Assembly (NCBI GenBank): GCA_023417735.1 | Contig: JAEZEK010000204.1 | Span: forward strand, 1 to 17,188 | From: Pseudomonadota bacterium | Lineage (GTDB): Bacteria > Pseudomonadota > Alphaproteobacteria > Rhizobiales > Afifellaceae | DNA length: 17,188 nt | Direction of reading: 5' to 3' | Shown here: piece by piece, positions 8,669 to 15,772 of the stretch | Layout of the letters: each line of letters begins with the position of its first letter | How positions within the stretch are numbered: position 1 is the first letter of the stretch | The notes under the pieces: model-generated | What the model saw: only the letters and a program-made list of their open reading frames with translations | The model's database searches: none | Told to the model about the DNA's origin: nothing | Made by a program: the position numbers and the translations under genes

Positions 8669-9748
8669 TCAGCCGTACGGGAACGGCCAGACCTTCAGCT
8701 TCTCCTTGCCGATCTGCCAGAGCCGCGCGAGCCCGTGCGGCTCCACGATGAGCAGAAACACGATGAGCGCGCCGACCAGCATGAAGGTGAGGTGCTGCAC
8801 CGTCTCGGCGCCGACCGAGATCCCGATCGCGGGCAGGACCGAGCGAAGCACCACCGGCAGCACCCAGATGAAGGCGGCGCCCATGTAGCAGCCGATCAGG
8901 CTGCCGAGCCCGCCGAGGATCGCCATGAAGAGGATCTGGAAGGAGAGCCGGATCGAGAAGGATGACGGCTCGGCCGCGCCCAGCCAGAAGAACACCATCA
9001 TCGCGCCGGCGACGCCGCAGATGTAGGACGACACGAAGAACGCCGACAGCTTGGCGCGCAGCGGCCTCACCCCGATCAGCTCCGCGGCGATGTCCATGTC
9101 GCGGATCATCATCCAGCTCCGCCCGATGTGGCCCCGCAGCACGTTCTTGATGAGGAGCGTGAAGGCGAGCACGATCGCCAGCACGATGAAATAGCGCGTC
9201 AGCGGGTGGGCCGCCGGGCCGGACGCGATCATCCCGAAGGCGCGCCGCGTCGGCACCTCGATCGCGCCCGACGGGTTGTAATTGTAGAGCCAGGGGATGC
9301 GGATGAACGCCCATTCCAGGAAGAACTGCGCGGCGAGCGTCGTCACCGCCAGATAGAGCCCCTTGATCCGGAGCGACGGCAGCCCGAACAGCACGCCGAT
9401 CCCGGCGGCGAAGAACCCGGACAGGAGCACGAGCAGGATGATGTTGGCGCCGGGGAAGTAGGTCGCCAGCTTGTAGCAGGCATAGGCGCCGACCCCCATG
9501 AAGGCCCCCGTCCCGAGCGACAGCTGGCCGGCATAGCCCGTCAGCACGTTCAGCCCGATCGTCGCCAGCGCGAAAATCAGGAACGGGATCATGATGGAGG
9601 TGAGGAAGAAGGAATCGGCCCAGAGCGGTATCACGACGACGGCCACGATCAGGGCGACGGCGAGCCCGATGCGGTCCTCCCGCAGCGGGAAGACGGCCAT
9701 GTCGGCCTCGTAGCTCGTCTTGAACTGGCCCGCCTCGCGATAGAACAT
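8669..9748 (-). CDS. livM: HAAT-family ABC transporter permease, LivM-like
   Basis: This is one of the two inner-membrane permease subunits that form the translocation path with the LivH-like protein. The 359-residue product has many hydrophobic helices after a roughly 25-residue cytoplasmic start. Family landmarks are GLNVLTGYAGQLSLGTGAF (65-83), LRIKGLYLAVTTLAAQFF and the C-terminal ILGGLGSLIGCYMGA, with the cytoplasmic IGRSWMMIRDMDIAAELIGV segment that contacts the ATPases. Its ribosome-binding site (TGAGGACCG) overlaps the stop codon of the preceding small gene, six bases away, so translation is probably coupled. The long gap to the downstream binding-protein gene marks a break within the operon. 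Confidence 0.92.
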   Translation of the reverse strand: MFYREAGQFKTSYEADMAVFPLREDRIGLAVALIVAVVVIPLWADSFFLTSIMIPFLIFALATIGLNVLTGYAGQLSLGTGAFMGVGAYACYKLATYFPGANIILLVLLSGFFAAGIGVLFGLPSLRIKGLYLAVTTLAAQFFLEWAFIRIPWLYNYNPSGAIEVPTRRAFGMIASGPAAHPLTRYFIVLAIVLAFTLLIKNVLRGHIGRSWMMIRDMDIAAELIGVRPLRAKLSAFFVSSYICGVAGAMMVFFWLGAAEPSSFSIRLSFQILFMAILGGLGSLIGCYMGAAFIWVLPVVLRSVLPAIGISVGAETVQHLTFMLVGALIVFLLIVEPHGLARLWQIGKEKLKVWPFPYG

Positions 9749-9754
9749 CGGTCC

Positions 9755-10192
9755 TCACACAGCCGGTTCGTCTTCGGCGCGCTGCCGCATCGCGCGCGAG
9801 CGGCCGGTGCTTTCCCCGGCCTCGGAGCGGAACGTGCCCGCCACCAGGTTCGGCCCCGCCACCTGCCAGTCGACCGACGCCCCGATGTCCCTGTCGGGAT
9901 GGGCGGGCGAACGCTCGACGATCTCGAGCGTCACCCGGCCGCCCTCGATGCTGCCGGCGATCGCCAGAAGGGAGCGCTCCGTCGACGGGATGAGCTCGTG
10001 GCCGACCCGGTACTTCTCGCCCGAGCCGGTGATGCGGGTGCCGTCCTGCCGGAGCGCGACCTGGAAGCGGATCTCGAGGCCGACATAGCGCGCGACGCGC
10101 GATTGCGTGACGTGATGGATGACGTCCCACCGGCCGGCGAGGTCGACCGCGTCGTCCGCCATCCCGGTCCTCGGGGTGTCCGCCGCGCCCAT
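9755..10192 (-). CDS. small uncharacterised protein inside the ABC-transporter operon
   Basis: I do not recognise this 145-residue protein. It has no signal peptide, membrane helix or cysteine, so it is probably cytoplasmic. It alternates short polar and hydrophobic stretches as in a beta-barrel: GRWDVIHHV near the start, then IRFQVALRQDGTRITGSGEKY, GGRVTLEIVE, and VAGTFRSEAGESTGRSRA near the end. The G-x-W start and strand pattern faintly recall lipocalin-like folds, but this is only a shape resemblance. It lies between livH (stop one base before this ATG) and livM (six bases after). A second ATG at 10162 has a better GAGGA ribosome-binding site and would give 135 residues. Tight packing argues that it is a real gene working with the transporter or its substrate. 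Confidence 0.75.
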   Translation of the reverse strand: MGAADTPRTGMADDAVDLAGRWDVIHHVTQSRVARYVGLEIRFQVALRQDGTRITGSGEKYRVGHELIPSTERSLLAIAGSIEGGRVTLEIVERSPAHPDRDIGASVDWQVAGPNLVAGTFRSEAGESTGRSRAMRQRAEDEPAV

Positions 10193-10193
10193 G

Positions 10194-11171
10194 TCAGACC
10201 CGCTCGATGATGCGTTCGCCGAACAGCCCCTGCGGCCTGAACAGCAGGAAGATCAGCGCGATCACGTAGGCGAGCCAGCTCTCGATGCCGCTGCCGATCA
10301 GCGGGCCCCAGTAGATCTCGCCGAGCTTCTCGCCGATCCCGATGATGAGGCCGCCGACGATCGCGCCGGGGATGGAGGTGAAGCCGCCGAGGATCAGCAC
10401 GGGAAGCGCCTTCAGCGCCACGATCTCGAGCGCGAAGGACACGTCGGAGCGCGCGCCCCACATGATGCCGGTGGCGAGCGCGACGATGCCGGCCGCGAAC
10501 CAGACGATGGCCCAGATCTGGTTGAGCGAGATGCCGACCGAGAGCGCCGCCTGGTGGTCGTCCGCCACGGCGCGCAGCGCCCGGCCGATTCGGGTCTTGT
10601 TGAAGAAGATGCCGAGCACCATGACCATGACGATCGCGACCACGGCGGCGGCGATGTCGAGATGCTGCAGGACGACCAGTCCGGGCCCGCCGTCCGGGCC
10701 GAGGCCCGGCGGCTCGAACACGGTCGAGCCGGTCGGAAGACCGAGCTCCGAGGTGATCATCACCTTCGGGTTGCCGCCGAAGACGAACTCGCCGAGCCCG
10801 ATCAGGAAATAGGTCAGCCCGATCGTCGCCATCAGCAGGATGATGTCCGGCTGGTTGACCAGGTGGCGCATGACGAGGCCCTCGACCGCCAGCGCGAGCA
10901 CGCCCATGACGGCGATCGCCAGGATGAGCGCCAGCCAGGCCGGCACGCCTGCCTCGTGCAGGCCGACGAGGGTCAGCGCCGCGAACACGACCATGATGCC
11001 CTGCGCGAAGTTGATGACGCCGGACGCCTTGAAGATCAGCACGAAGCCGAGCGCGATGAGCGCGTAGAGGATGCCGCCGACGAAGCCTTCCCAGAGCACC
11101 TGCAGAAGGAAATCCGGCTGCGCCGCCATCTGCAGGAACGGGTCGATCAGGACGAGGTGGAGCGTGTTCAT
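10194..11171 (-). CDS. livH: HAAT-family ABC transporter permease, LivH-like
   Basis: This is the second inner-membrane permease subunit of the importer. The 325-residue product is strongly hydrophobic with family landmarks GGILYALIALGFVLIFKASG (32-51), VINFAQGIMVVFAA (52-65), NKTRIGRALRAVADDHQAA in the cytoplasmic coupling loop, and ILGGFTSIPGAIVGGLIIGI near the end. It is longer than E. coli LivH (about 308), with a 25-residue N-terminal lead. The ATG at 11171 is 12 bases after the livG stop and follows GGGAGATCC. The small unrecognised gene starts one base after its stop, so the genes are closely coupled. Confidence 0.93.
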   Translation of the reverse strand: MNTLHLVLIDPFLQMAAQPDFLLQVLWEGFVGGILYALIALGFVLIFKASGVINFAQGIMVVFAALTLVGLHEAGVPAWLALILAIAVMGVLALAVEGLVMRHLVNQPDIILLMATIGLTYFLIGLGEFVFGGNPKVMITSELGLPTGSTVFEPPGLGPDGGPGLVVLQHLDIAAAVVAIVMVMVLGIFFNKTRIGRALRAVADDHQAALSVGISLNQIWAIVWFAAGIVALATGIMWGARSDVSFALEIVALKALPVLILGGFTSIPGAIVGGLIIGIGEKLGEIYWGPLIGSGIESWLAYVIALIFLLFRPQGLFGERIIERV

Positions 11172-11183
11172 GGATCTCCCGCC

Positions 11184-12005
11184 TCAGTGCGCGACGCCGA
11201 GATAGGCATCGATGACGTCCTGGTTGGCCCTCACCTCGGCCGGGGGGCCGTCGGCGATCTTGCGCCCGTAATCGAGCACCACGACCCGGTCGGAGAGGTC
11301 CATGACGACACCCATGTCGTGCTCGATCAGCGCGATGGTCGTCCCGAAGAGCCGGTTCACCTCCACGATGAAGCGGCTCATGTCCTCCTTCTCCTCGAGG
11401 TTCATGCCGGCCATCGGCTCGTCGAGGAGAAGCAGCGTCGGTTCCATCGCGAGCGCGCGGCCGAGCTCCACGCGCTTCTGCAGGCCGTAGGGGAGCTTTC
11501 CGACCGGGGTCCGGCGGATGTGCTGGATCTCGAGGAAATCGATGATCTCCTCGACGCGCCTGCGGTGCGCCACCTCCTCGCGCCGCGCCGGTCCGAACCA
11601 GACGAGCTGCCAGAGCATGTTGCGGTGCATCTGGAGCGAGCGGCCGGCCATGATGTTGTCGAGCGTCGACATCCCCTTGAAGAGCGCGACGTTCTGGAAC
11701 GTGCGGGCGATCCCCTGCTTGGCGGCCACATAGGGCCGCATGCGCCGGCGCACCTGGTCCCGGAAGGTGATCGTGCCCTCCTGCGGGTGGTAGAAGCCGT
11801 TGATGACGTTCAGCATCGAGGTCTTGCCGGCGCCGTTCGGGCCGATGATCGCGCGGATCTCGCCCTTCCTGATGTCGAACGAGATGTCGGAGATCGCCTT
11901 CACCCCGCCGAAGCGCAGCGAGACGTTGCGGACGTCGAGGAGGACCTCGGCCTCGACCTTGGCCGGAGCGCCTCCGGGGCCGCCCGCTTCCGCGCCGCTC
12001 CTCAT
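11184..12005 (-). CDS. livG: HAAT-family ABC transporter ATP-binding protein, LivG-like
   Basis: This is the second ATPase of the importer. From the ATG at 12005 the product is 273 residues with Walker A GPNGAGKT (55-62), signature region LPYGLQKRVELGRAL (171-185) in the LivG-type variant form, Walker B LLLLDEP (191-197) and H-loop IEHDM with His229. The C-terminal ADGPPAEVRANQDVIDAYLG is the usual LivG ending. The frame remains open far upstream, but the ATG at 12005 overlaps the stop of the preceding ligase gene by four bases (ATGA, 12002-12005), a coupling pattern that fixes the start. The coupling ties the transporter directly to the ligase. Confidence 0.95.
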   Translation of the reverse strand: MRSGAEAGGPGGAPAKVEAEVLLDVRNVSLRFGGVKAISDISFDIRKGEIRAIIGPNGAGKTSMLNVINGFYHPQEGTITFRDQVRRRMRPYVAAKQGIARTFQNVALFKGMSTLDNIMAGRSLQMHRNMLWQLVWFGPARREEVAHRRRVEEIIDFLEIQHIRRTPVGKLPYGLQKRVELGRALAMEPTLLLLDEPMAGMNLEEKEDMSRFIVEVNRLFGTTIALIEHDMGVVMDLSDRVVVLDYGRKIADGPPAEVRANQDVIDAYLGVAH

Positions 12006-13990
12006 TCGGCGGCCTCGGCGAACGGGGCGGCCTCGGCGGCGTAGACCTTCATGTCCCGGATCCGGAGGGTGGCGGCGATCACGCCCTTCCGGCCGTCCTC
12101 GAAGGTCACCTCCGTGCGGACCGCCTTCTCCGTCGAGCCGTCGTAGAGCGCCTCGATCAGCTCCCGGTAGCGCTCGGCGATGAAGCTCCGCCGCACCTTC
12201 TGCGTCCGAGTCAGTTCCCCGTCGTCGGCATCGAGCTCCTTGTGGAGCACCAGGAAGCGGTGGACCTGGGCACCCGCCATCAGCGGCTCCCTGGCGAGTT
12301 CCTGGTTCACCTGGTCGACGTTCGCCGCGATCATGTCGTAGACGGCCGGGTGCGCGGCGAGCTCCTGGTAGCTCGCATAGGAGATGTTGTTCCTCTCCGC
12401 CCAGTTGCCGAACGACACCAGGTCGATGTTGACGAAGACGCAGACCCTGTCGCGCCCGTCGCCGAACGCCACGGCCTCCTTGATGTTCGGGAAGAACTTG
12501 AGCTTGTTCTCGATGTATTTCGGCGGAAAGAGCGAGCCGTCCGTGAGCCGGCCGACATCCTTGGCGCGGTCGATGATCTTGAGGTGGCCGGCGGTGTCGA
12601 AGAAGCCGGCGTCGCCGGTGTGCACCCAGCCCTCGGCGGTCTTCGTCTCGCGCGTGGCCTCCTCCTGCTTGTAATAGCCGAGGAAGACCCCGGGAGAGCG
12701 GTAGAGCACCTCGCCGCTGTCGGCGATCCGGATTTCGACGTCGGGCGCGGGCCGCCCGACCGTGTCGGCCCGGATCTCCCCGTCCGGCTGCATGGTGATG
12801 TAGACGGACGCCTCGGTCTGCCCGTAGAGCTGCTTCAGGTTCAGCCCGAGCGAGCGGTAGAAGCGGAAGATCTCCGGCCCGATCGCCTCGCCCGCGGTGT
12901 AGCCGACCTTCAGGCGCGAGAAGCCCATGCGGCTGGCGACGGGGCCGTAGACGAGCACGCGGCCGAGCGCATAGAGCAGCCGGTCGGTGGCGGGCACCTT
13001 CTCGCGGTTCAGGATCTTCTCGCCGGACCGGTTCGCCACCGCCATGAAATAGCGGAACATCGCCCGCTTCAGCCGGCCGGCGTCTTCCATCCGCACCATG
13101 ATGAGCGTGAGCAGCGTCTCGAACACCCGCGGCGGCGCGAAGAAATAGCTCGGCCCGATCTCCCGCCGGTCGGTGATGACCGTTTCCGGGCTTTCGGGGC
13201 AGTTCACGCAATAGCCGGCGAGATAGGCCTGCGCGTAGGAGAAGATGTGGTCGCCCACCCATGCCATCGGGAGGTAGGCGATGGTCTCCTCGCCCTCCCC
13301 GAGACGGTCGAACGCGTTCCCGTTTCTGGCCGACAACACGAGGTTGTCGAAGGACAGCATGACACCCTTCGGCCGGCCGGTGGTGCCGGACGTGTAGAGC
13401 AGGATCGCGAGGTCGGCGCCCTCGCCGCGCTCGATCGAGGCGAGCCAGCGCGCCTCCGCCTGCGCATCCTCGGCCAGGAGGGTTCGGCCCCGCTCCTGGA
13501 CCGCCTCGAATGCGTGGAGGCGCGGATCGGTGTAGTCGCGAAGGCCACGCGTCTCGTCGTAGACGATGAGGTTCAGCCCGGGCATCTCGTCAGCCACGGA
13601 CAGCACCTTGTCGACCTGCTCCTGGTCCTCGACGACGGCTGCCGCGATCTCCGCGTGCTGGAGCACATAAGCCATTTCGGATGCGATCGAGTCGGCGTAG
13701 AGCGGCACCGGCACGGCGCCGATCGCCTGCGCGGCGCACATCGCCCAGTAGAGGCGCGGCCGGTTCTGCCCGATGATGGCGACCTTCGCGCCGCGCTCCA
13801 CGCCGAGCGCGGCGAGGCCGTTGGAGAAGGCGCGGACCTCGTCGAGCACCTCGCCCCAGGTCCAGCTCTGCCAGATTCCGAGATCCTTGTGGCGGTAGGC
13901 GGGCCGGCGACCGCGCTCGGCCGCGTTGCGGATCAAGAGCTTCGGAAAGGTGTCGTTGCGCGCCGGAACCGGCCGCACGCCATCCGCCAT
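12002..13990 (-). CDS. AMP-forming acyl-CoA ligase, COG1022 (FAA1-like) family
   Basis: This enzyme adenylates a carboxylic acid with ATP and transfers it to CoA. The 662-residue protein has the ANL signature LLYTSGTTGRPKGVMLS (197-213), FFAPPRVFE (283-291), YGQTE (389-393), YRSPGVFLGYY (430-440), GWVHTGDAG (454-462) and the C-terminal LTRTQKVRR carrying the probable adenylation lysine. Its length and the PPKYIENKLKFFPNIKEAV block fit the COG1022 long-chain-type ligases rather than FadD or PaaK. It is the first gene of the eight-gene operon, with AGGGTAGGGAA before the ATG, and overlaps livG. Many annotations would call it long-chain fatty-acid-CoA ligase; here the linked importer suggests that its substrate is the imported acid, which is inference. 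Confidence 0.9.
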   Translation of the reverse strand: MADGVRPVPARNDTFPKLLIRNAAERGRRPAYRHKDLGIWQSWTWGEVLDEVRAFSNGLAALGVERGAKVAIIGQNRPRLYWAMCAAQAIGAVPVPLYADSIASEMAYVLQHAEIAAAVVEDQEQVDKVLSVADEMPGLNLIVYDETRGLRDYTDPRLHAFEAVQERGRTLLAEDAQAEARWLASIERGEGADLAILLYTSGTTGRPKGVMLSFDNLVLSARNGNAFDRLGEGEETIAYLPMAWVGDHIFSYAQAYLAGYCVNCPESPETVITDRREIGPSYFFAPPRVFETLLTLIMVRMEDAGRLKRAMFRYFMAVANRSGEKILNREKVPATDRLLYALGRVLVYGPVASRMGFSRLKVGYTAGEAIGPEIFRFYRSLGLNLKQLYGQTEASVYITMQPDGEIRADTVGRPAPDVEIRIADSGEVLYRSPGVFLGYYKQEEATRETKTAEGWVHTGDAGFFDTAGHLKIIDRAKDVGRLTDGSLFPPKYIENKLKFFPNIKEAVAFGDGRDRVCVFVNIDLVSFGNWAERNNISYASYQELAAHPAVYDMIAANVDQVNQELAREPLMAGAQVHRFLVLHKELDADDGELTRTQKVRRSFIAERYRELIEALYDGSTEKAVRTEVTFEDGRKGVIAATLRIRDMKVYAAEAAPFAEAAE

Positions 13991-14044
13991 CGATATTCCC
14001 TACCCTCGAGCCGGCATCCTTCGGGGATGCTCTTGCTTGGCCGC

Positions 14045-14072
14045 ACTCTACGGCAGGAACCTGCCAGATCAA
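14045..14072 (-). promoter_or_regulatory. candidate promoter of the ligase-transporter operon with spacer palindrome
   Basis: On the minus strand TTGATC (14067-14072) and TAGAGT (14045-14050) are 16 bases apart, about 55 bases before the ligase ATG. Each hexamer matches the consensus at four positions. The spacer is almost filled by the inverted repeat GGCAGG-TT-CCTGCC (14052-14065), an obvious candidate operator. A protein bound here would block RNA polymerase. No regulator gene is present in the window. Confidence 0.45.
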
Positions 14073-14213
14073 AGAATGCCGCGACGATTGGCCGTTAGTC
14101 GTAGAACGCCCGCGCCGAAGCGCGCCCCGCCGGCTTGCGGCACTCCGCCGCGCGCGTCGGGCGGTCGATGCGAACCCGCCGCCGCTCGGCGGGCGTCTTC
14201 GTCCGAAAGTCTC

Positions 14214-14230
14214 TGCACGATCGTTGTGCA
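14214..14230 (+). promoter_or_regulatory. NtrC-like binding site 1
   Basis: TGCACGATCGTTGTGCA is a 17-bp inverted repeat with both TGCAC and GTGCA half-sites intact and seven bases between them, matching the enterobacterial NtrC site layout. Its centre is about 126 bp upstream of the transcription start predicted from the sigma-54 promoter, a normal enhancer distance. Confidence 0.75.
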
Positions 14231-14242
14231 AAGGGCCTTCCC

Positions 14243-14259
14243 TGCCCTTCCTTTGTGCA
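14243..14259 (+). promoter_or_regulatory. NtrC-like binding site 2 (weaker)
   Basis: TGCCCTTCCTTTGTGCA keeps one perfect GTGCA half-site and has one mismatch in the other, with the same seven-base spacing as site 1. The centres are 29 bp apart, close to three helical turns, so two dimers could bind the same face cooperatively, as at glnA. Confidence 0.6.
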
Positions 14260-14322
14260 TCTCCGCCTTTCCTTCGCCTCGTCTCGGCCGGAATCCCGCG
14301 GCTGCGGCCGGTCGCTCCCTGC

Positions 14323-14338
14323 TGGCACGGCCCTTGCT
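14323..14338 (+). promoter_or_regulatory. sigma-54 (RpoN) promoter of urtA
   Basis: TGGCACGGCCCTTGCT matches the sigma-54 -24/-12 consensus (TGGCACG, four bases, TTGCW), with invariant GG at 14324-14325 and GC at 14336-14337. Transcription should begin near 14348, giving a leader of about 49 bases before the urtA ATG. Together with the upstream NtrC-like sites it indicates induction under nitrogen limitation. Confidence 0.85.
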
Positions 14339-14396
14339 CGATCGCTGCGATGGATAGCCGGACTGGCGTCCGAGGAGAGAATTGGGGGAGAGGCGT

Positions 14397-15695
14397 ATGC
14401 TTCAAGGATTGGGGAAGGCCGTTCGCAGCCTGGCGATGGCAGCGGCTGCAGCGGCGCTTTCGGCGAGCGTGCAGTCCGCCGCAATGGCGCAGGAGACGAT
14501 CAAGGTCGGCGTGCTTCATTCGCTGTCGGGCACGATGGCCATCAGCGAGACCACGCTGAAGGACGTCATGCTGATGCTCGTCGAGGAGCAGAACAGGAAG
14601 GGCGGCCTGCTCGGCAAGCAGCTGGAGGCGGTCGTCGTCGATCCCGCCTCGAACTGGCCGCTCTTCGCGGAGAAGGCGCGCGAGCTGATCACGGCGCAGC
14701 AAGTCGCCGCCGTCTTCGGCTGCTGGACCTCGGTCAGCCGGAAGTCGGTGCTGCCGGTCTTCAAGGAGCTGAACTCGATCCTCTTCTACCCCGTCCAGTA
14801 CGAGGGCGAGGAAAGCGAGCGGAACGTGTTCTACACCGGCGCCGCGCCGAACCAGCAGGCGATTCCCGCCGTCGACTACCTGATGAACGAGGAAGGCGTC
14901 GAGCGCTGGGTGCTCGCCGGCACCGACTACGTCTATCCGCGCACCACGAACAAGATCCTCGAGGCCTACCTTCAGCAGAAGGGCGTGAAGGCCGAGGACA
15001 TCATGATCAACTACACGCCGTTCGGCCACGCCGACTGGCAGACGATCGTCTCGGACATCAAGAAGTTCGGCTCGACCGGCAAGAAGACGGCGGTGGTGTC
15101 GACCATCAACGGCGACGCCAACGTTCCCTTCTACAAGGAGCTGGCGAACCAAGGCGTGAAGGCCACCGACATTCCGGTGGTCGCCTTCTCGGTCGGCGAG
15201 GAGGAGCTCGCCGGCGTCGACACCGGCCCGCTCGTCGGCCATCTCGCCGCATGGAACTACTTCCAGTCGATCGAGAGCCCGGCCAACGCCGAGTTCATCG
15301 AGAAATGGCAGGCATTCACGAAGAACCCGAACCGGGTCAGCAACGACCCGATGGAGGCCCACGTCATCGGCTTCAACATGTGGGTGAAGGCCGTGGAGAA
15401 GGCCGGGACCACCGATCCCGATGCGGTCATCGACGCGATCGTCGGCGTCGAGGTCCCGAACCTCACCGGCGGCACGTCGACGATGCTCGCGAACCATCAC
15501 ATCACCAAGCCGGTCTTCATCGGCGAGGTGAATGCCGAGGGCCAGTTCGACGTCGTCTGGCAGACCGACGACCTCGTTCCCGGCGACGCGTGGTCGGACT
15601 TCCTGGAAGGCTCCAAGGATCTCGAGGCGGACTGGGTGGAGAAGAAGTGCGGCAACTTCAACACCGCGACGGGCAAGTGCGGCGGCCAGACCTGA
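14397..15695 (+). CDS. urtA: urea ABC transporter substrate-binding protein UrtA
   Basis: UrtA is the periplasmic receptor of the high-affinity urea importer UrtABCDE. From the ATG at 14397, after a GGGGGAGAGG ribosome-binding site, the product is 432 residues, the family length. A signal peptide with an Ala-rich core ends near residue 31 (AMA-QET). The mature protein begins IKVGVLHSLSGTMAISET and contains VFGCWTSVSRKSVLPVF, LFYPVQYEGEE and VSNDPMEAHVIGFNMWVKA, blocks shared by UrtA and the related amide-binding FmdD/AmiC proteins. A TTG at 14382 could extend it by five residues but is less likely. The sigma-54 promoter and NtrC-like sites upstream, and urtB downstream, support urea over short-chain amides. 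Confidence 0.95.
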   Translation: MLQGLGKAVRSLAMAAAAAALSASVQSAAMAQETIKVGVLHSLSGTMAISETTLKDVMLMLVEEQNRKGGLLGKQLEAVVVDPASNWPLFAEKARELITAQQVAAVFGCWTSVSRKSVLPVFKELNSILFYPVQYEGEESERNVFYTGAAPNQQAIPAVDYLMNEEGVERWVLAGTDYVYPRTTNKILEAYLQQKGVKAEDIMINYTPFGHADWQTIVSDIKKFGSTGKKTAVVSTINGDANVPFYKELANQGVKATDIPVVAFSVGEEELAGVDTGPLVGHLAAWNYFQSIESPANAEFIEKWQAFTKNPNRVSNDPMEAHVIGFNMWVKAVEKAGTTDPDAVIDAIVGVEVPNLTGGTSTMLANHHITKPVFIGEVNAEGQFDVVWQTDDLVPGDAWSDFLEGSKDLEADWVEKKCGNFNTATGKCGGQT

Positions 15696-15717
15696 ACGGC
15701 AAGGTCTGAAGAGCAGA

Positions 15718-15740
15718 GCCGGGCGGTTCATCCGCCCGGC
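15718..15740 (+). repeat. intercistronic hairpin between urtA and urtB
   Basis: Perfect 9-bp arms GCCGGGCGG (15718-15726) and CCGCCCGGC (15732-15740) enclose a TTCAT loop, 23 bases after the urtA stop. With no T-tract after it, it probably limits read-through or protects the urtA 3' end, allowing more binding protein than permease. Confidence 0.6.
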
Positions 15741-15772
15741 CCACACCAGGAACCGCGATTCGGGACAGGTTC

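Larger units (their letters stand above)
13991..14396. other. 406-bp divergent regulatory intergenic region
   Basis: This stretch separates the minus-strand ligase-transporter operon from the plus-strand urt operon and holds no convincing gene. From left to right it contains a GCATCC/GGATGC hairpin (14014-14030) in the ligase leader, a candidate ligase promoter with an inverted repeat (14045-14072), a CCCGCCG/CGGCGGG hairpin (14175-14193) of unknown role, two NtrC-like sites (14214-14230, 14243-14259) and a sigma-54 promoter (14323-14338). Short open frames across it look like GC-rich shadows. Confidence 0.8.

Noticed and set aside
6003..8888. A 961-codon open frame on the plus strand opposite livF, the receptor gene and the end of livM.
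   Set aside because: It runs antisense through three genes with clear family motifs, and its product is a low-complexity Arg/Asp/Leu-rich sequence typical of GC-rich shadow frames.
10119..14098. Long plus-strand open frames (641 and 618 codons) opposite livH, livG and the ligase gene.
   Set aside because: They are antisense to well-supported genes, have no recognisable motifs and show the same shadow composition.
14175..14193. Hairpin CCCGCCG/CGGCGGG in the divergent control region.
   Set aside because: It has no T-tract and no gene reads into it from either side, so a terminator role is unlikely; GC-rich DNA forms such short stems easily.
14382..14396. Alternative TTG start for urtA five codons upstream, with GAGGAGAG before it.
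   Set aside because: The ATG at 14397 has its own good ribosome-binding site and gives a standard signal peptide; ATG is preferred.
13590..15746. A 718-codon minus-strand open frame crossing urtA, the control region and the 5' end of the ligase gene.
   Set aside because: It would span a sigma-54 promoter and run antisense to urtA; no family motif is present in it.
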